Assembly: GCF_002080455.1 (NCBI RefSeq) | Contig: NZ_CP020555.1 | Location: 310,001-374,000 of the forward strand | From: Streptomyces sp. Sge12 | GTDB taxonomy: Bacteria > Actinomycetota > Actinomycetes > Streptomycetales > Streptomycetaceae | Reading direction: 5' to 3' | Length of the DNA stretch: 64,000 bases | Part shown: positions 34,422-42,892 of the stretch, piece after piece | Layout: each line of letters opens with the position of its first letter | How positions within the stretch are numbered: the stretch's first letter is position 1 | The notes under the pieces: generated by a model | What the model was told of the DNA's origin: nothing | Database searches by the model: none | What the model saw: only the letters and a program-made list of their open reading frames with translations | Program-made: the position numbers and the translations under genes

Positions 34422-35345
34422 ATGACGCCTGGCGAACTGCCTGTCGTGTGGAGCCTGCCCCCCAAGGACGCCCGAGCCGGATGGCGGGCTCTGTGGTGGA
34501 CCGTCGGACCGAGCAACGAACTCGCGGTGATGCTGGTCCACAACCGTAACCTCCACCGCTCCCCGTACATCAAGGGATGGGTCGGATGGCGCGTGGTGGC
34601 GCCGTGCGACGGCGTATTGGTTGTGGTCTCGGACGGGGTTGAACACCGCACCCCGGTAACCGGTATAACCGCGAGCACCGGCCACCTGGCCCTACTCTCG
34701 TGGTCACGGTTCTTGCTGGCGTCATACCGTACACGCCGGGACGGGACCGGGACCTGGGAGAGTAACGCGATTGTGTACTCTCCCGGGGGATACCCGATGA
34801 GTCACATCTGTATCGGCGACGACATCGACTACATCATCACAGACCGTGCCAGCGGCATCTGGACCTCGCACGGTGACGAAGGCATCCATGGAAGCCACCC
34901 TGCCTCCACTGAGGGCTTGGCCCGCTGGGACACCGACGGCACTCAGACCTGGGGCCCTCTGGGACGGGGACGGCTCCCTGTACTGCCCCTCGGCGGGATC
35001 GCTGGCGCCACTGAGGAGGACGTGGCCTGGCTCGGCTGGTACAGCCACGAAGGTTCCTTCCTGTCCCGGGTCGATCCCGCCACCGGCGGCATCACCAGCT
35101 ACCAGCACCCCTTGAGAAACACCGACGGCATCGCGGTCCGCGGCACCCGGATGCTCCTCAGCCACCAGTTCCACAACCGTCCCGGCGTCGAACTGAACCG
35201 CGCCGAACTCATCGACGATGCCTGGGTGATCACCTCCCGGGAACAACTGCGACTAACGGAGCCGGTGACCAAGCGCTGCGTCCAGGGCCGCGATGGTGTT
35301 CTCTGGATCCGCGGCGGCGACACCTGGATACAGATCGAAGCCTGA
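34422..35345 (+). CDS. cargo gene, hypothetical protein
   Basis: A 307-residue protein encoded between the IS remnant and the intact IS. It has no signal peptide and is Trp- and Gly-rich with repeated beta-type segments: VVWSLPPKDARAGWRALWW, LARWDTDGTQTWGPLGRGR, SRVDPATGGITSYQHPL and TKRCVQGRDGVLWIRGGDTW. The repeated xWxxDG words suggest a beta-propeller, but no family is recognised. AGAAGGTG precedes the ATG. Codon use has more A/T at third positions than neighbouring genes, a sign of separate origin. It is the only passenger in the mobile unit and lies on the strand opposite to the transposase. Confidence 0.65.
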   Translation: MTPGELPVVWSLPPKDARAGWRALWWTVGPSNELAVMLVHNRNLHRSPYIKGWVGWRVVAPCDGVLVVVSDGVEHRTPVTGITASTGHLALLSWSRFLLASYRTRRDGTGTWESNAIVYSPGGYPMSHICIGDDIDYIITDRASGIWTSHGDEGIHGSHPASTEGLARWDTDGTQTWGPLGRGRLPVLPLGGIAGATEEDVAWLGWYSHEGSFLSRVDPATGGITSYQHPLRNTDGIAVRGTRMLLSHQFHNRPGVELNRAELIDDAWVITSREQLRLTEPVTKRCVQGRDGVLWIRGGDTWIQIEA

Positions 35346-35420
35346 GCCACCAAGAAATCGACCGCCTGGTCCCACTACTCCCCGCGCCCAGGATGCCGGC
35401 TGCGAGCCGGTTCCCGGCAA

Positions 35421-36361
35421 GGGGCTGTTGCGACAGTGCTGGTCACAGCCATTCGTTCATGGCTGCGACCAGCACTGTCGCTTCGTAGCGGACGGCGAGT
35501 TTGACGTACCTGGTGGCGACGGCCCGGTGGCGCTTGAGGCGGTTGATCCCGCACTCGACCGCGTGCCGCTGCTTGTAGTCGTCTCTGTCAAACTTCGGCG
35601 GCCGGCCACCGCGCGAACCGCGCTTCTGTCGGTTACGGACCCGGTCCGCGGGTACTGGGATGGTGGCCTTGATTCCGCGTCTGCGCAGGTAGGAGCGGTT
35701 GCTACGGGAGTCGTACGCCTTGTCGGCCCGGACCCGGTCCGGCCGCTTGCGCGGCCTGCCGAGCCCGACCCGGGGCACCCGGATCGCTTCCAGAACCTGC
35801 GCGAATTGCGGGGAATCACCCCGCTGCCCGGCAGTGATCACCATCGACAAGGGCTTCTGCCCCTGTTCGACGGCGAGGTGGATCTTGCTGGTCAGCCCGC
35901 CGCGGGACCGTCCGAGGCCGTGGTCGGCCGGTTCGACGAAGACGCCGCCGGGCGGCTCCTTCTGGAGATCCCCCTTTTCGCCGCGCCGGCGGCGTGCTGG
36001 TGGGCCCGGCAGACGGTCGAGTCGACATTCACGTCCCAGGTGATCAAGCCCTTCGCGTCGGCTTCGACCTGGAGCCGGGTGAGAATCCGTGCCCAGGTCC
36101 CGTCCCGCTGCCAGCGACGGAAAAGGTCATAGACGCGGTCCCACGGACCATAGCGTTCCGGAACATCCCGCCAGGGAGCACCCGTGCGGGTCCGCCACCG
36201 TATGCCGTCTATCAGCTGCCGCCGAGTCCAGACCTGCGGCCGGCCCGGCTTTATGCCCCGCGGCAGCAGCGGCTCAAGCCGGGCCCACTGGCCGTTCGTC
36301 AGATCACCGCGTCCCAGGACACATGATCATCAACGATCAAGATCTATTTTCGCAACAAGCC
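35421..36361 (-). mobile_element. IS5-family (IS427-like) insertion sequence
   Basis: About 940 bp, with its left end GGGGCTGTTGCGACAG (35421) and its right end, read inward, GGGCTTGTTGCGAAAA (36361); the ends are imperfect inverted repeats. It carries one split transposase gene on the minus strand. Confidence 0.8.
35443..36308 (-). pseudogene. IS5-family transposase split by a frameshift
   Basis: The N-terminal half (from about 36308) reads DLTNGQWARLEPLLP, WRTRTGAPWRDVPERYGPWD and [19 protein letters not shown], with the first catalytic Asp. It then meets an A4G5 run (complement of 35967-35975) after which the frame must slip back by one to continue into [29 protein letters not shown] (second Asp) and [19 protein letters not shown] (Glu). 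So all three DDE residues survive, but in two frames. IS427-type elements often use programmed frameshifting between orfA and orfB, so this may be functional and not a mutation. No clear start codon was found for the first half. Confidence 0.75.
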
Positions 36362-36886
36362 CTAGAGGTCGATCCAGTAGCGGCGCTTGGGGCCGATCAG
36401 GGTTTCGCGGACGTCCTCCAGGGACCCGCCGTTGCCCTCGATCGTGCGGATCGACGCCTCGTTGTCGGGATCGCAGGTCACCAGGACCCGGTCCATGCCC
36501 AGGACGCGGGCCTCGTGCAGGACGGCGGACAGGGCCCAGGTGGCCAGGCCGCGGCGACGGGCCGAGGGCCTGATGCTGTAGCCGATGTGGCCGCCCGCGT
36601 CGAGGAGGAAACCGTTCAGGTAGTGCCGCAGGTCGATCGCGCCCAGGTAGGTGTCGCCCTCGGCGATCCACCAGTACGAGGCGTGGACCCGGCCGTGGTC
36701 GACCGGCGCGGTGCGGTCCGCGTAGCGGCCCAGTCGCTCCACCCAGGCCGCGAAGCCCTCCGGGGTGTCCACGTCGTCGTCGGAGCCGAGCCCGGCGCCG
36801 TCCATGTGGGCCTCGGGTCCCCATTCCAGCTGCGCGGCGAGCCAGGAGGCGTGCAGGCGGGAGGTGGGGGCTATGAGCTCGGGCAT
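36362..36886 (-). CDS. GNAT family N-acetyltransferase
   Basis: A 174-residue GNAT enzyme that moves an acetyl group from acetyl-CoA to an unknown amine. The conserved parts are STWW-like strand HASYWWIAEGDTYLGAIDLRHYL, GHIGYSIRPSARRRGLATWAL (the acetyl-CoA pyrophosphate loop, R/Q-x-x-G-x-A) and VLVTCDPDNEASIRTIEGNGG. It ends RYWIDL. Its TAG stop lies inside the CTAG target sequence of the mobile unit, so the insertion left the protein intact but removed its native downstream region. Confidence 0.87.
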   Translation of the reverse strand: MPELIAPTSRLHASWLAAQLEWGPEAHMDGAGLGSDDDVDTPEGFAAWVERLGRYADRTAPVDHGRVHASYWWIAEGDTYLGAIDLRHYLNGFLLDAGGHIGYSIRPSARRRGLATWALSAVLHEARVLGMDRVLVTCDPDNEASIRTIEGNGGSLEDVRETLIGPKRRYWIDL

Positions 36887-36935
36887 ACCTCGGACGATAA
36901 CAGCCGCCGTACTCCTGCAACGCCGCCCACGCCGC

Positions 36936-39035
36936 CTACGCCGAGCCTGTCGGCAGCGTTCTCGCGCGGGCGATGACCAGGGCGACGTCGTCATGGTCGT
37001 CCGTGCGGCGCAGGGAGTCCAGGAGACGGTCGCAGGTCTCCTCCAGCGGGCGCCCGGTGTCCGCGAGCAGGTCCAGCAGGAGGTCGAGGCGCTCGTCGAT
37101 GGGCTGGTCACGGGTCTCGACCAGGCCGTCGGTGTACAGGACCAGCTGGTCCCCGGGGTCCATGGCGATGGCGGTCGACTCGAAGGGGATGCCGCCCACA
37201 CCCAGCGGGGCGCCGGTGGGCAGGTCGAGCAGGCGGGGGCTGTGCCCGGCGCGGATGAGGACGGGGGGCAGGTGGCCGGCGACGGCGACCCGGCATTCGG
37301 CGGCGTGCGGGTCGTAGACGACGTAGACGCAGGTGGCGATGGTCTCCTCCAGCGCGGCGGTGGTGCGGTCGAGCTGCTGGAGCACCTGGGTCGGGTCGAG
37401 TGCGAGTTCGGCGAGGGTGCGGGTCGCCGTGCGCAGTTGTCCCATGCTGGCGGCGGCGTTGATGCCGCTGCCCATGACGTCGCCGACCACGAGGACGGTG
37501 GTGTCGTCCGGTCCGGCGATGGCGTCGAACCAGTCGCCGCCGATCTCGCTGCTGGCCGCGGCGGGCCGGTACCGGTAGGCGACTTCCAGGCCGGGGGTGG
37601 GCGGCGGGTGGTGCGGGAGGAGGTGGTGCTGGAGGGCGAGGGCGGTGTGGTGTGCGTTGCGGTACCAGCGGGCGTTGTCGATGCAGACGGCGGCGCGGGC
37701 CGCGAGCTCGCCGGCGAGCACGATGTCGTCGTCGTTGAACGGCAGCGGGTTGCGCGTGCGTTTGAGGTCGAGGGCGCCGAGGACCTCGCCGCGGGCGATG
37801 AGCGGCACGGCCAGGTAGGAGCGCAGTCCCGCGCGGGTCAGCAGGTTGGCGGCGGTGCTGTCGCGGGCGATGCGGGAGATGTCCCGGGCCTGTACGTGGG
37901 CGACGAGGACCGGGTGGCCGGTCGTGACGGACTGGGTGACGAGCCGGTCGGCGGCGTAGCGGGCGATGTCGCCCGGCGGGTCGGCGGCGCGGACGGCGTC
38001 GCTGGGGTAGGCGGCGGCGAGGGCCAGCGCGCGGAACACCGCGGGCTCGTGGGCGGAGGACCTCAGGGTCGGCCGGCCTTCGAGGACGGAGTCGAGGATG
38101 TCGACGGCGGCGATGTCCGCGAGCTCGGGCACGACGACGTCGGCGAGCTCGCGCGCCGTCTGGTCGAGGTCGAGGGTGGTGCCGATGCGCACGGTGGCGT
38201 CCGCGATGAGGGCGAGTCGGCGGCGACTGCGCGCGATCTCGAGGGCCGCCTGGTGACTCTGCGTGACGTCCACCACGGAGGTGGCCAGGCCCAGGACCCG
38301 GCCGGTGGCGTCCTCCAGCCGGTAGTACGACACCGACCAGGCGTGCTCGGTGCGCTCCCCGCCATGGGTACGGCCGGCCGTGAACTGTTCGAGCAGCGGC
38401 CTTCCGGTGGCGAGGACCTGGCGCATGGCCGACTCGGCGGCCTCCGTGTCGTCGAGGAAGGCCAGGGCCTCCCGCACGCCGCGGCCGATGTGATCCTCGG
38501 CGGGCAGCCCGTTGATCCGCTCCAGCGTCGGGTTGACCAGTACGTACCGCAGTTCGGTGTCCAGGACCGCGAGCCCGATCGGCGACTGGGCCACCAGCCG
38601 CGCGGAGAGCGCGAGGTCCCGCTCCAGCTGGCGCAGCCTCGTACGGTCGGTGGCGATGCCGAGGGCGTACATGTCCCCGTGCTCGTCGAGCAGCCGCATG
38701 TTGCGGAATTCGACGAGGCGGGTGGTGCCGTCCCTGCGCCGTACCGGGAAGGCCCCCGCCCAGTCCCCGGCGCCGCCCATGACGCGCGCGAACAGCTCCG
38801 TGACCAGGCCCACGTGCTCCTTGGCGGCCAGCAGCCCGGCAGCCGGGCGGCCGAGCGCCTCCGCCGCCGTCCACCCGAACAGCTGCTCGGCCTGCGGGCT
38901 CCACAGTGCGACCCGCCCCTCGGCGTCGAGGACGACCGCCGCGACGTTCAGTACGTCGAGCAACCCGCTCGGCGGGGACACCCCGGCCATGCCGGGCCTG
39001 ATCCCACCGGTCCCGGACCCGTCGATCGCACTCAT
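36936..39035 (-). CDS. PAS/GAF-domain SpoIIE-type serine phosphatase
   Basis: A 699-residue multi-domain protein. Two PAS domains lie at about 20-140 (VVLDAEGRVALWSPQAEQLFGW) and 150-275 (AVLDTELRYVLVNPTLERINGLP, with PAC-like RVLGLATSVVDVT). A GAF domain follows (about 300-455) and a PP2C/SpoIIE phosphatase domain (about 465-695). This has metal ligands in IGGDWFDAI, VVGDVMGSG and HDDVALVIAR. Proteins of this type dephosphorylate anti-sigma factor antagonists; no antagonist gene is adjacent. The ATG at 39035 has GGAAGGAG eight bases upstream; earlier in-frame ATGs at 39056 and 39080 lack one. Confidence 0.87.
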   Translation of the reverse strand: MSAIDGSGTGGIRPGMAGVSPPSGLLDVLNVAAVVLDAEGRVALWSPQAEQLFGWTAAEALGRPAAGLLAAKEHVGLVTELFARVMGGAGDWAGAFPVRRRDGTTRLVEFRNMRLLDEHGDMYALGIATDRTRLRQLERDLALSARLVAQSPIGLAVLDTELRYVLVNPTLERINGLPAEDHIGRGVREALAFLDDTEAAESAMRQVLATGRPLLEQFTAGRTHGGERTEHAWSVSYYRLEDATGRVLGLATSVVDVTQSHQAALEIARSRRRLALIADATVRIGTTLDLDQTARELADVVVPELADIAAVDILDSVLEGRPTLRSSAHEPAVFRALALAAAYPSDAVRAADPPGDIARYAADRLVTQSVTTGHPVLVAHVQARDISRIARDSTAANLLTRAGLRSYLAVPLIARGEVLGALDLKRTRNPLPFNDDDIVLAGELAARAAVCIDNARWYRNAHHTALALQHHLLPHHPPPTPGLEVAYRYRPAAASSEIGGDWFDAIAGPDDTTVLVVGDVMGSGINAAASMGQLRTATRTLAELALDPTQVLQQLDRTTAALEETIATCVYVVYDPHAAECRVAVAGHLPPVLIRAGHSPRLLDLPTGAPLGVGGIPFESTAIAMDPGDQLVLYTDGLVETRDQPIDERLDLLLDLLADTGRPLEETCDRLLDSLRRTDDHDDVALVIARARTLPTGSA

Positions 39036-39275
39036 CGGCGACGCTCCTTCCGGCATCGTCGGCCCGACGCCGCCCGCCATCGCCCGCCCCGGGCGGCCCG
39101 GTGCGCGCGGCTATCTCTCATCGTGCCCCGGAACCCGCCGGTCAGCGCCCGGAGCGCTCGCCCGCGTACCGCCGGGCACGGCGAGCCGGCCAGCGCAACC
39201 CCGACGTTCGTCGGGGTCCGGGGCAGCCGTTCGGCCGGGGCGGGCGGGTCGCCCGGATTTCTACGGTCGGGCCCC

Positions 39276-40268
39276 ATGGAAACGAACACGCGATACGGAT
39301 GGGGCCGCCGGACGGCGCTCGCCGCCGCGACGGCCGGCGCCGGCGCCGCGGCCGTGGCCTGGGCCGCGCCCGGCGGCGCACTGGGCACGAACGAGCCGGT
39401 CCAGGTCACGCAGGGCGCTTCGGCGACGGCCTACCGGTCGATCGCCCGGAGCGTTGCGAACGACTGGCCCGCCTGGGCCGGGCCCGTGCTGGAGGCGGCG
39501 AGTGAGGCGACCCTGCTGCTCCTGGCCCTGCTCCTGGCCTGGGCGGGGTGGGGCGCCCTGCGGCGCCGTGACGTGCCGGGCCTGGCCGGTACGGGCCTGG
39601 CAGCGGCCGGGACCGTGGCCGCCTACGCGCTCAGTGAGGCGCTGAAGCTCGTCGTGGACGAGGAGCGGCCGTGCCGGGTCCTGGCCCGGGCGTCGGCGGT
39701 CGCGGCGTGCCCCGCCGCCGGGGACTGGTCGTTCCCGAGCAATCACGCCACGCTCGCCGTCGCGCTGGCGGTCGGCGTGACGCTCGTACGGCCCCGGCTC
39801 GCCGCTGCGGCCCTGCCGGTGGCCACGGCCGCCGCCCTGCTGCGGGTGCTGGTGGGGGTGCACTATCCGCACGACGTCCTCGCGGGCGCGGCGCTCGGTG
39901 CGACCGCGGTGGTGGCCTGCTGGATCCTCCTGCTGCCCCTCGCCGTACGTCCGGTGTCAGCGCTCCTCGCCGGACGCCTCCCCCGCTTCCGCCCCGGCCT
40001 CGTACGCGAGCACCGCCGCGGCGGCCCGGTTGTCGACGCCCAGGCGGGCGAGGATGGAGCTGACGTGGGCCTTCACCGTCCCCTCGGCCAGGTGCAGGCG
40101 GCGCGCGATCCGGCCGTTGGACATCCCGCTGCCGAGGAGGCCGAGCACGTCCCGTTCGCGGTCGGTCAGGGCGTCGACCCGGGCGCGGGCCGTCGCGCGG
40201 CGGGCCGCCCGGGCGCCCGTGCCGTCGGCCGCGAGATGGGCGACGACCCGGGCCGCGACCTTCGGTGA
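39276..40268 (+). CDS. PAP2-family membrane phosphatase with antisense 3' overlap
   Basis: A 330-codon frame. Residues 1-230 are a PAP2-type membrane phosphatase with the acid-phosphatase motifs KLVVDEERPC, WSFPSNHATLA and RVLVGVHYPHDVLAG, between about five hydrophobic segments, consistent with a lipid-phosphate or undecaprenyl-pyrophosphate phosphatase. After RPVSALLAGRLP the remaining 100 codons run antisense to the response regulator gene and have no domain. Either the stop is lost or the true protein has a long disordered tail. The overlap is 312 bases. Confidence 0.75.
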   Translation: METNTRYGWGRRTALAAATAGAGAAAVAWAAPGGALGTNEPVQVTQGASATAYRSIARSVANDWPAWAGPVLEAASEATLLLLALLLAWAGWGALRRRDVPGLAGTGLAAAGTVAAYALSEALKLVVDEERPCRVLARASAVAACPAAGDWSFPSNHATLAVALAVGVTLVRPRLAAAALPVATAAALLRVLVGVHYPHDVLAGAALGATAVVACWILLLPLAVRPVSALLAGRLPRFRPGLVREHRRGGPVVDAQAGEDGADVGLHRPLGQVQAARDPAVGHPAAEEAEHVPFAVGQGVDPGAGRRAAGRPGARAVGREMGDDPGRDLR

Positions 40269-40643
40269 CAGGTAGGCGGCGCCGTCTGCGACCGCCCGCA
40301 CGCCGGCCACCAGTTCTTCCGGCTCGCCGGACTTGATCAGGAAGCCGGTGGCGCCCTCGCCGAGCGCGCGCAGGATGTACGCGTCCTCGCCGAAGGTCGT
40401 CAACATCACGACTCCCGTCGCGGGTACGGTCCTGCGTATCTCGGCGGCGGCCTCGATGCCGTCCGTCCCCGGCATCCGGATGTCCAGGACGGCCACGTCC
40501 GGCCGGTGGCTCTGCGCGAGGCGTACCGCCTCGTGGCCGTCGGCCGCCTCGGCGACGACCGTGATGCCGGGGTCGGTGGCGAGGACGGCGCGGACACCCG
40601 CGCGGATCATCGGTTCGTCGTCGGCGATCAGGATCCGGATCAT
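39957..40643 (-). CDS. NarL/DesR-type response regulator
   Basis: A 228-residue regulator. The receiver has DDE at 8-10, phospho-acceptor Asp54 (VAVLDIRMPGTDG) and the Lys in FLIKSGEPEELV. A LuxR HTH follows (LTDRERDVLGLLGSGMSNGRIARRLHL, VKAHVSSILARLGVDNRAAAAVLAYEA). Its ATG overlaps the kinase stop (ATGA), so the pair is co-translated. It is a paralogue of the regulator at 53.4 kb. The gene overlaps the end of the PAP2 frame on the other strand. Confidence 0.9.
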   Translation of the reverse strand: MIRILIADDEPMIRAGVRAVLATDPGITVVAEAADGHEAVRLAQSHRPDVAVLDIRMPGTDGIEAAAEIRRTVPATGVVMLTTFGEDAYILRALGEGATGFLIKSGEPEELVAGVRAVADGAAYLSPKVAARVVAHLAADGTGARAARRATARARVDALTDRERDVLGLLGSGMSNGRIARRLHLAEGTVKAHVSSILARLGVDNRAAAAVLAYEAGAEAGEASGEER

Positions 40644-42079
40644 CGGACTTCGCTCCCGGTGTAGGTGTCGATGGAGACCAGGCGGCCCGCGCGGAAGCAG
40701 AGGCGGTAGATGTCCCCCGAGCGGTCGTCGAAGGGGTCTGCGGTCTGAACGTAGAACTCGCACGCGGCGCCGGGTGGTTCGGGGGCCGGGACGGCCGGCC
40801 GGCGGCTGGTCTGCCGCGTCGGCAGGTACGGCGCCATCTCGTCGCGGGGCTGTCCGAGGCTCATCCGGGCGTGGTCCTGCGGGGCCAGGACGGACTGCCG
40901 CGCGAAGACGGTGTCCCAGGCCCGCACGCCGAGGAAGAGCAGGGCCGTGGTGCACAGGGGCACCAGCACGGCCGTGACGGCGGTGCGGTGCAGTCTGCGG
41001 CGGGCGGTGCGGTGCTCGGGAGGCAGTACGTCGGCGGGGCGCGGCGGGGCCGCGCCGGGCCGGTGCGGGAGCACGGCGCGCACGGCGAAGCCGTCGCCCT
41101 CGGGGCCCGCGGCGAAGGATCCGCCGGCCATCCGGACCCGTTCGTCGAGGCCGATGAGGCCCAGGGAGGAGCCTGCCGATCGGGCGGGGGCCGCGGTGCG
41201 CTCGCAGGGCCGCAGTCCGACCGGACCGTTCGTCACCGCGACCTCGGTCCGTCCCTCCGCGTGGTGCAGGACGACGGTGGCCCTGTCGGCCGGCGCGTGC
41301 TTGGCCACGTTCGTCAGCGCCTCCTGGACCACGCGGTGCAGGGCCCGGTCGACGGTGCGCGGCAGCTCGGCCCGCTCCGCTTCGCCCGGCAGGTGCAGCC
41401 GGACGTCGAGTCCCGCCGCGGCGGCCCGCTCGACGAGGTGCTCGATCCCCGCGAGTCCGGGTGCCGGGCCGGATCCGGGCTCCGGAGCCGGGTCCGAGGG
41501 CTCGCGCAGCACTCCGATCACCTCCCCGAGGCGCTCCACGGCCGCTCCCGCCCGGGCCCGGATGTCCTGGGCGGCGGTGCGGTGGGCCTCGGGGAGGCCG
41601 GGGGCCAGCTTCAGCGCTCCGGCGGACAGGGCGATGAGGCTGAGTTCGTGGCCCAGGAGGTCGTGCATGTCCTGGGCGATCCTGGTCCGTTCGCGCAGGC
41701 GGGCCTGTTCGGCGAGCAGGCGCTGTTCCCGCTCCAGCCGTGCCGCCCGTTCCCACCCGGCGCGCACCAGTTCGCGGTACTGGCGCAGGAACCGGCCCGC
41801 GAACCAGGGAAGCATCGCCGCCGCGAACAGCATCATCACGAACCGGCCGGCCCATCCCAGCCACGCGGGTACGAGGAACACGGCCGGTACGGCGGCCACG
41901 GGCACGAGGGCCAGGGCGAGGGCGGCGCTGCGGCCCGATCCCGGCCCCCGCCCGGCGAGGAAGGCGCAGGCCGCCGCCGGTGCACCCCACCACGGGCCGG
42001 CCACGCTCGCACCCACGGCGGTGACGGCGCCGGCGAACAGCCCGGCGGAGACGACCGGTTCCGGCACCCGGATCTTCAT
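40640..42079 (-). CDS. DesK-like sensor kinase with C-terminal BamE/SmpA-like domain
   Basis: A 479-residue kinase. About four membrane segments (residues 8-105) precede the HisKA_3 box RTRIAQDMHDLLGHELSLIALSAG, the HATPase N-box VVQEALTNVAKHAP and a Gly-rich GLIGLDERV. After the ATPase domain there is an extra segment: another membrane helix (about 345-370, AVTAVLVPLCTTALLFLGVRAW) and an extracytoplasmic tail of about 110 residues (ARMSLGQPRDEMAPYLP, then CEFYVQTADPFDDRSGDIYRLCFRAGRLVSIDTY). The tail resembles a BamE/SmpA fold (G-x-x-x-x-E-V then two Cys). The kinase at 49.7 kb has the same plan. The start codon is uncertain: the ATG at 42079 or a GTG at 42094. Confidence 0.85.
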   Translation of the reverse strand: MKIRVPEPVVSAGLFAGAVTAVGASVAGPWWGAPAAACAFLAGRGPGSGRSAALALALVPVAAVPAVFLVPAWLGWAGRFVMMLFAAAMLPWFAGRFLRQYRELVRAGWERAARLEREQRLLAEQARLRERTRIAQDMHDLLGHELSLIALSAGALKLAPGLPEAHRTAAQDIRARAGAAVERLGEVIGVLREPSDPAPEPGSGPAPGLAGIEHLVERAAAAGLDVRLHLPGEAERAELPRTVDRALHRVVQEALTNVAKHAPADRATVVLHHAEGRTEVAVTNGPVGLRPCERTAAPARSAGSSLGLIGLDERVRMAGGSFAAGPEGDGFAVRAVLPHRPGAAPPRPADVLPPEHRTARRRLHRTAVTAVLVPLCTTALLFLGVRAWDTVFARQSVLAPQDHARMSLGQPRDEMAPYLPTRQTSRRPAVPAPEPPGAACEFYVQTADPFDDRSGDIYRLCFRAGRLVSIDTYTGSEVR

Positions 42080-42257
42080 GATCACTGATCTCACGCACGC
42101 GACCCTACGGAACTCCCCCGGTGCCGCGACACTGCCGAAAGTCCACCCTCGGCCGCCCTCGGCGGACGCCGGGGGGAGCGGTCGGCCGCCGGGCCGCGGA
42201 GGTCGGGCGGCCGGCCGTCGTCGAGGAGGCGGGGCCGTGAGCGCGTACGCTCGGCGG

Positions 42258-42878
42258 ATGGCGAAATACTTCGATGTTCATCCCGAGAACCCCCAGCGGC
42301 GCACCATCGACAGCGTGGTCGACATGATCCGCGGCGGGAAGCTCGTCGCGTACCCCACGGACTCCTGCTTCGCACTGGGCTGCCAGCTCGGCAATCGTGA
42401 CGGCATCAGCCGGATCCGGTCGATCCGGAACCTGGACGACCGTCACCACTTCACCCTGGTGTGTCAGAACTTCGCGCAGCTGGGTCAGTTCGTTCAGATC
42501 GACAACGACGTGTTCCGCGCCATCAAGGCGGCGACCCCGGGCAGTTACACGTTCATCCTCCCCGCGACGTCGGAGGTGCCGCGCCAGCTGCTGCACCCGA
42601 AGAAGAAGACGGTCGGGGTCCGGATTCCCGACCACGTCGTCACCCAGGCCCTGCTCGCCGAGCTCGGCGAGCCGCTGCTCTCCAGCACCCTGCTGCTGCC
42701 CGACGAGGCCGAGCCGCTGACGCAGGGCTGGGAGATCAAGGAGCGGCTCGACCACGAGGTGGACGCCGTGCTCGACTCGGGCGACTGCGGCACCGAGCCG
42801 ACCACCGTCATCGACTTCTCCGGTGGTGACGTCGAGATCGTGCGCCGCGGGGCGGGCGACACCTCCCGGTTCGAGTAA
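42258..42878 (+). CDS. Sua5/YciO/YrdC family protein
   Basis: A 206-residue YrdC-fold protein. The characteristic parts are GGKLVAYPTDSCFALGCQL, RHHFTLVCQNFAQL, PGSYTFILPATSEVPR, KTVGVRIPDHVVTQALL and PLLSSTLLLPDE (the paired Ser). Members make L-threonylcarbamoyladenylate for tRNA t6A, and this shorter type, close to E. coli YciO, may have a different function. It is not known whether it is the essential copy. The gene faces away from the kinase at 42 kb with a 163-base divergent promoter region. Confidence 0.85.
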   Translation: MAKYFDVHPENPQRRTIDSVVDMIRGGKLVAYPTDSCFALGCQLGNRDGISRIRSIRNLDDRHHFTLVCQNFAQLGQFVQIDNDVFRAIKAATPGSYTFILPATSEVPRQLLHPKKKTVGVRIPDHVVTQALLAELGEPLLSSTLLLPDEAEPLTQGWEIKERLDHEVDAVLDSGDCGTEPTTVIDFSGGDVEIVRRGAGDTSRFE

Positions 42879-42892
42879 CGCTCGGCGGTCGG

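Larger units (their letters stand above)
34190..36361. mobile_element. cargo-bearing composite IS unit bounded by CTAG
   Basis: A 2.2-kb unit with nearly identical inverted ends: GGCCTGTTGCGAAAATAGAT on the left and, read inward, GGCTTGTTGCGAAAATAGAT on the right. CTAG flanks both ends (34186-34189 and 36362-36365) and fits the 4-bp duplication of IS5-type elements. The right part is a full IS with a transposase; the left end is a truncated second copy in opposite orientation; between them is a hypothetical gene. The duplicated CTAG supports movement of the whole unit as one piece. The right CTAG contains the TAG stop codon of the acetyltransferase gene. Confidence 0.8.

Noticed and set aside
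36765..39275. Plus-strand part of the frame leading into PAP2
   Set aside because: It is antisense to the SpoIIE-type gene; the PAP2 start at 39276 fits the fold.
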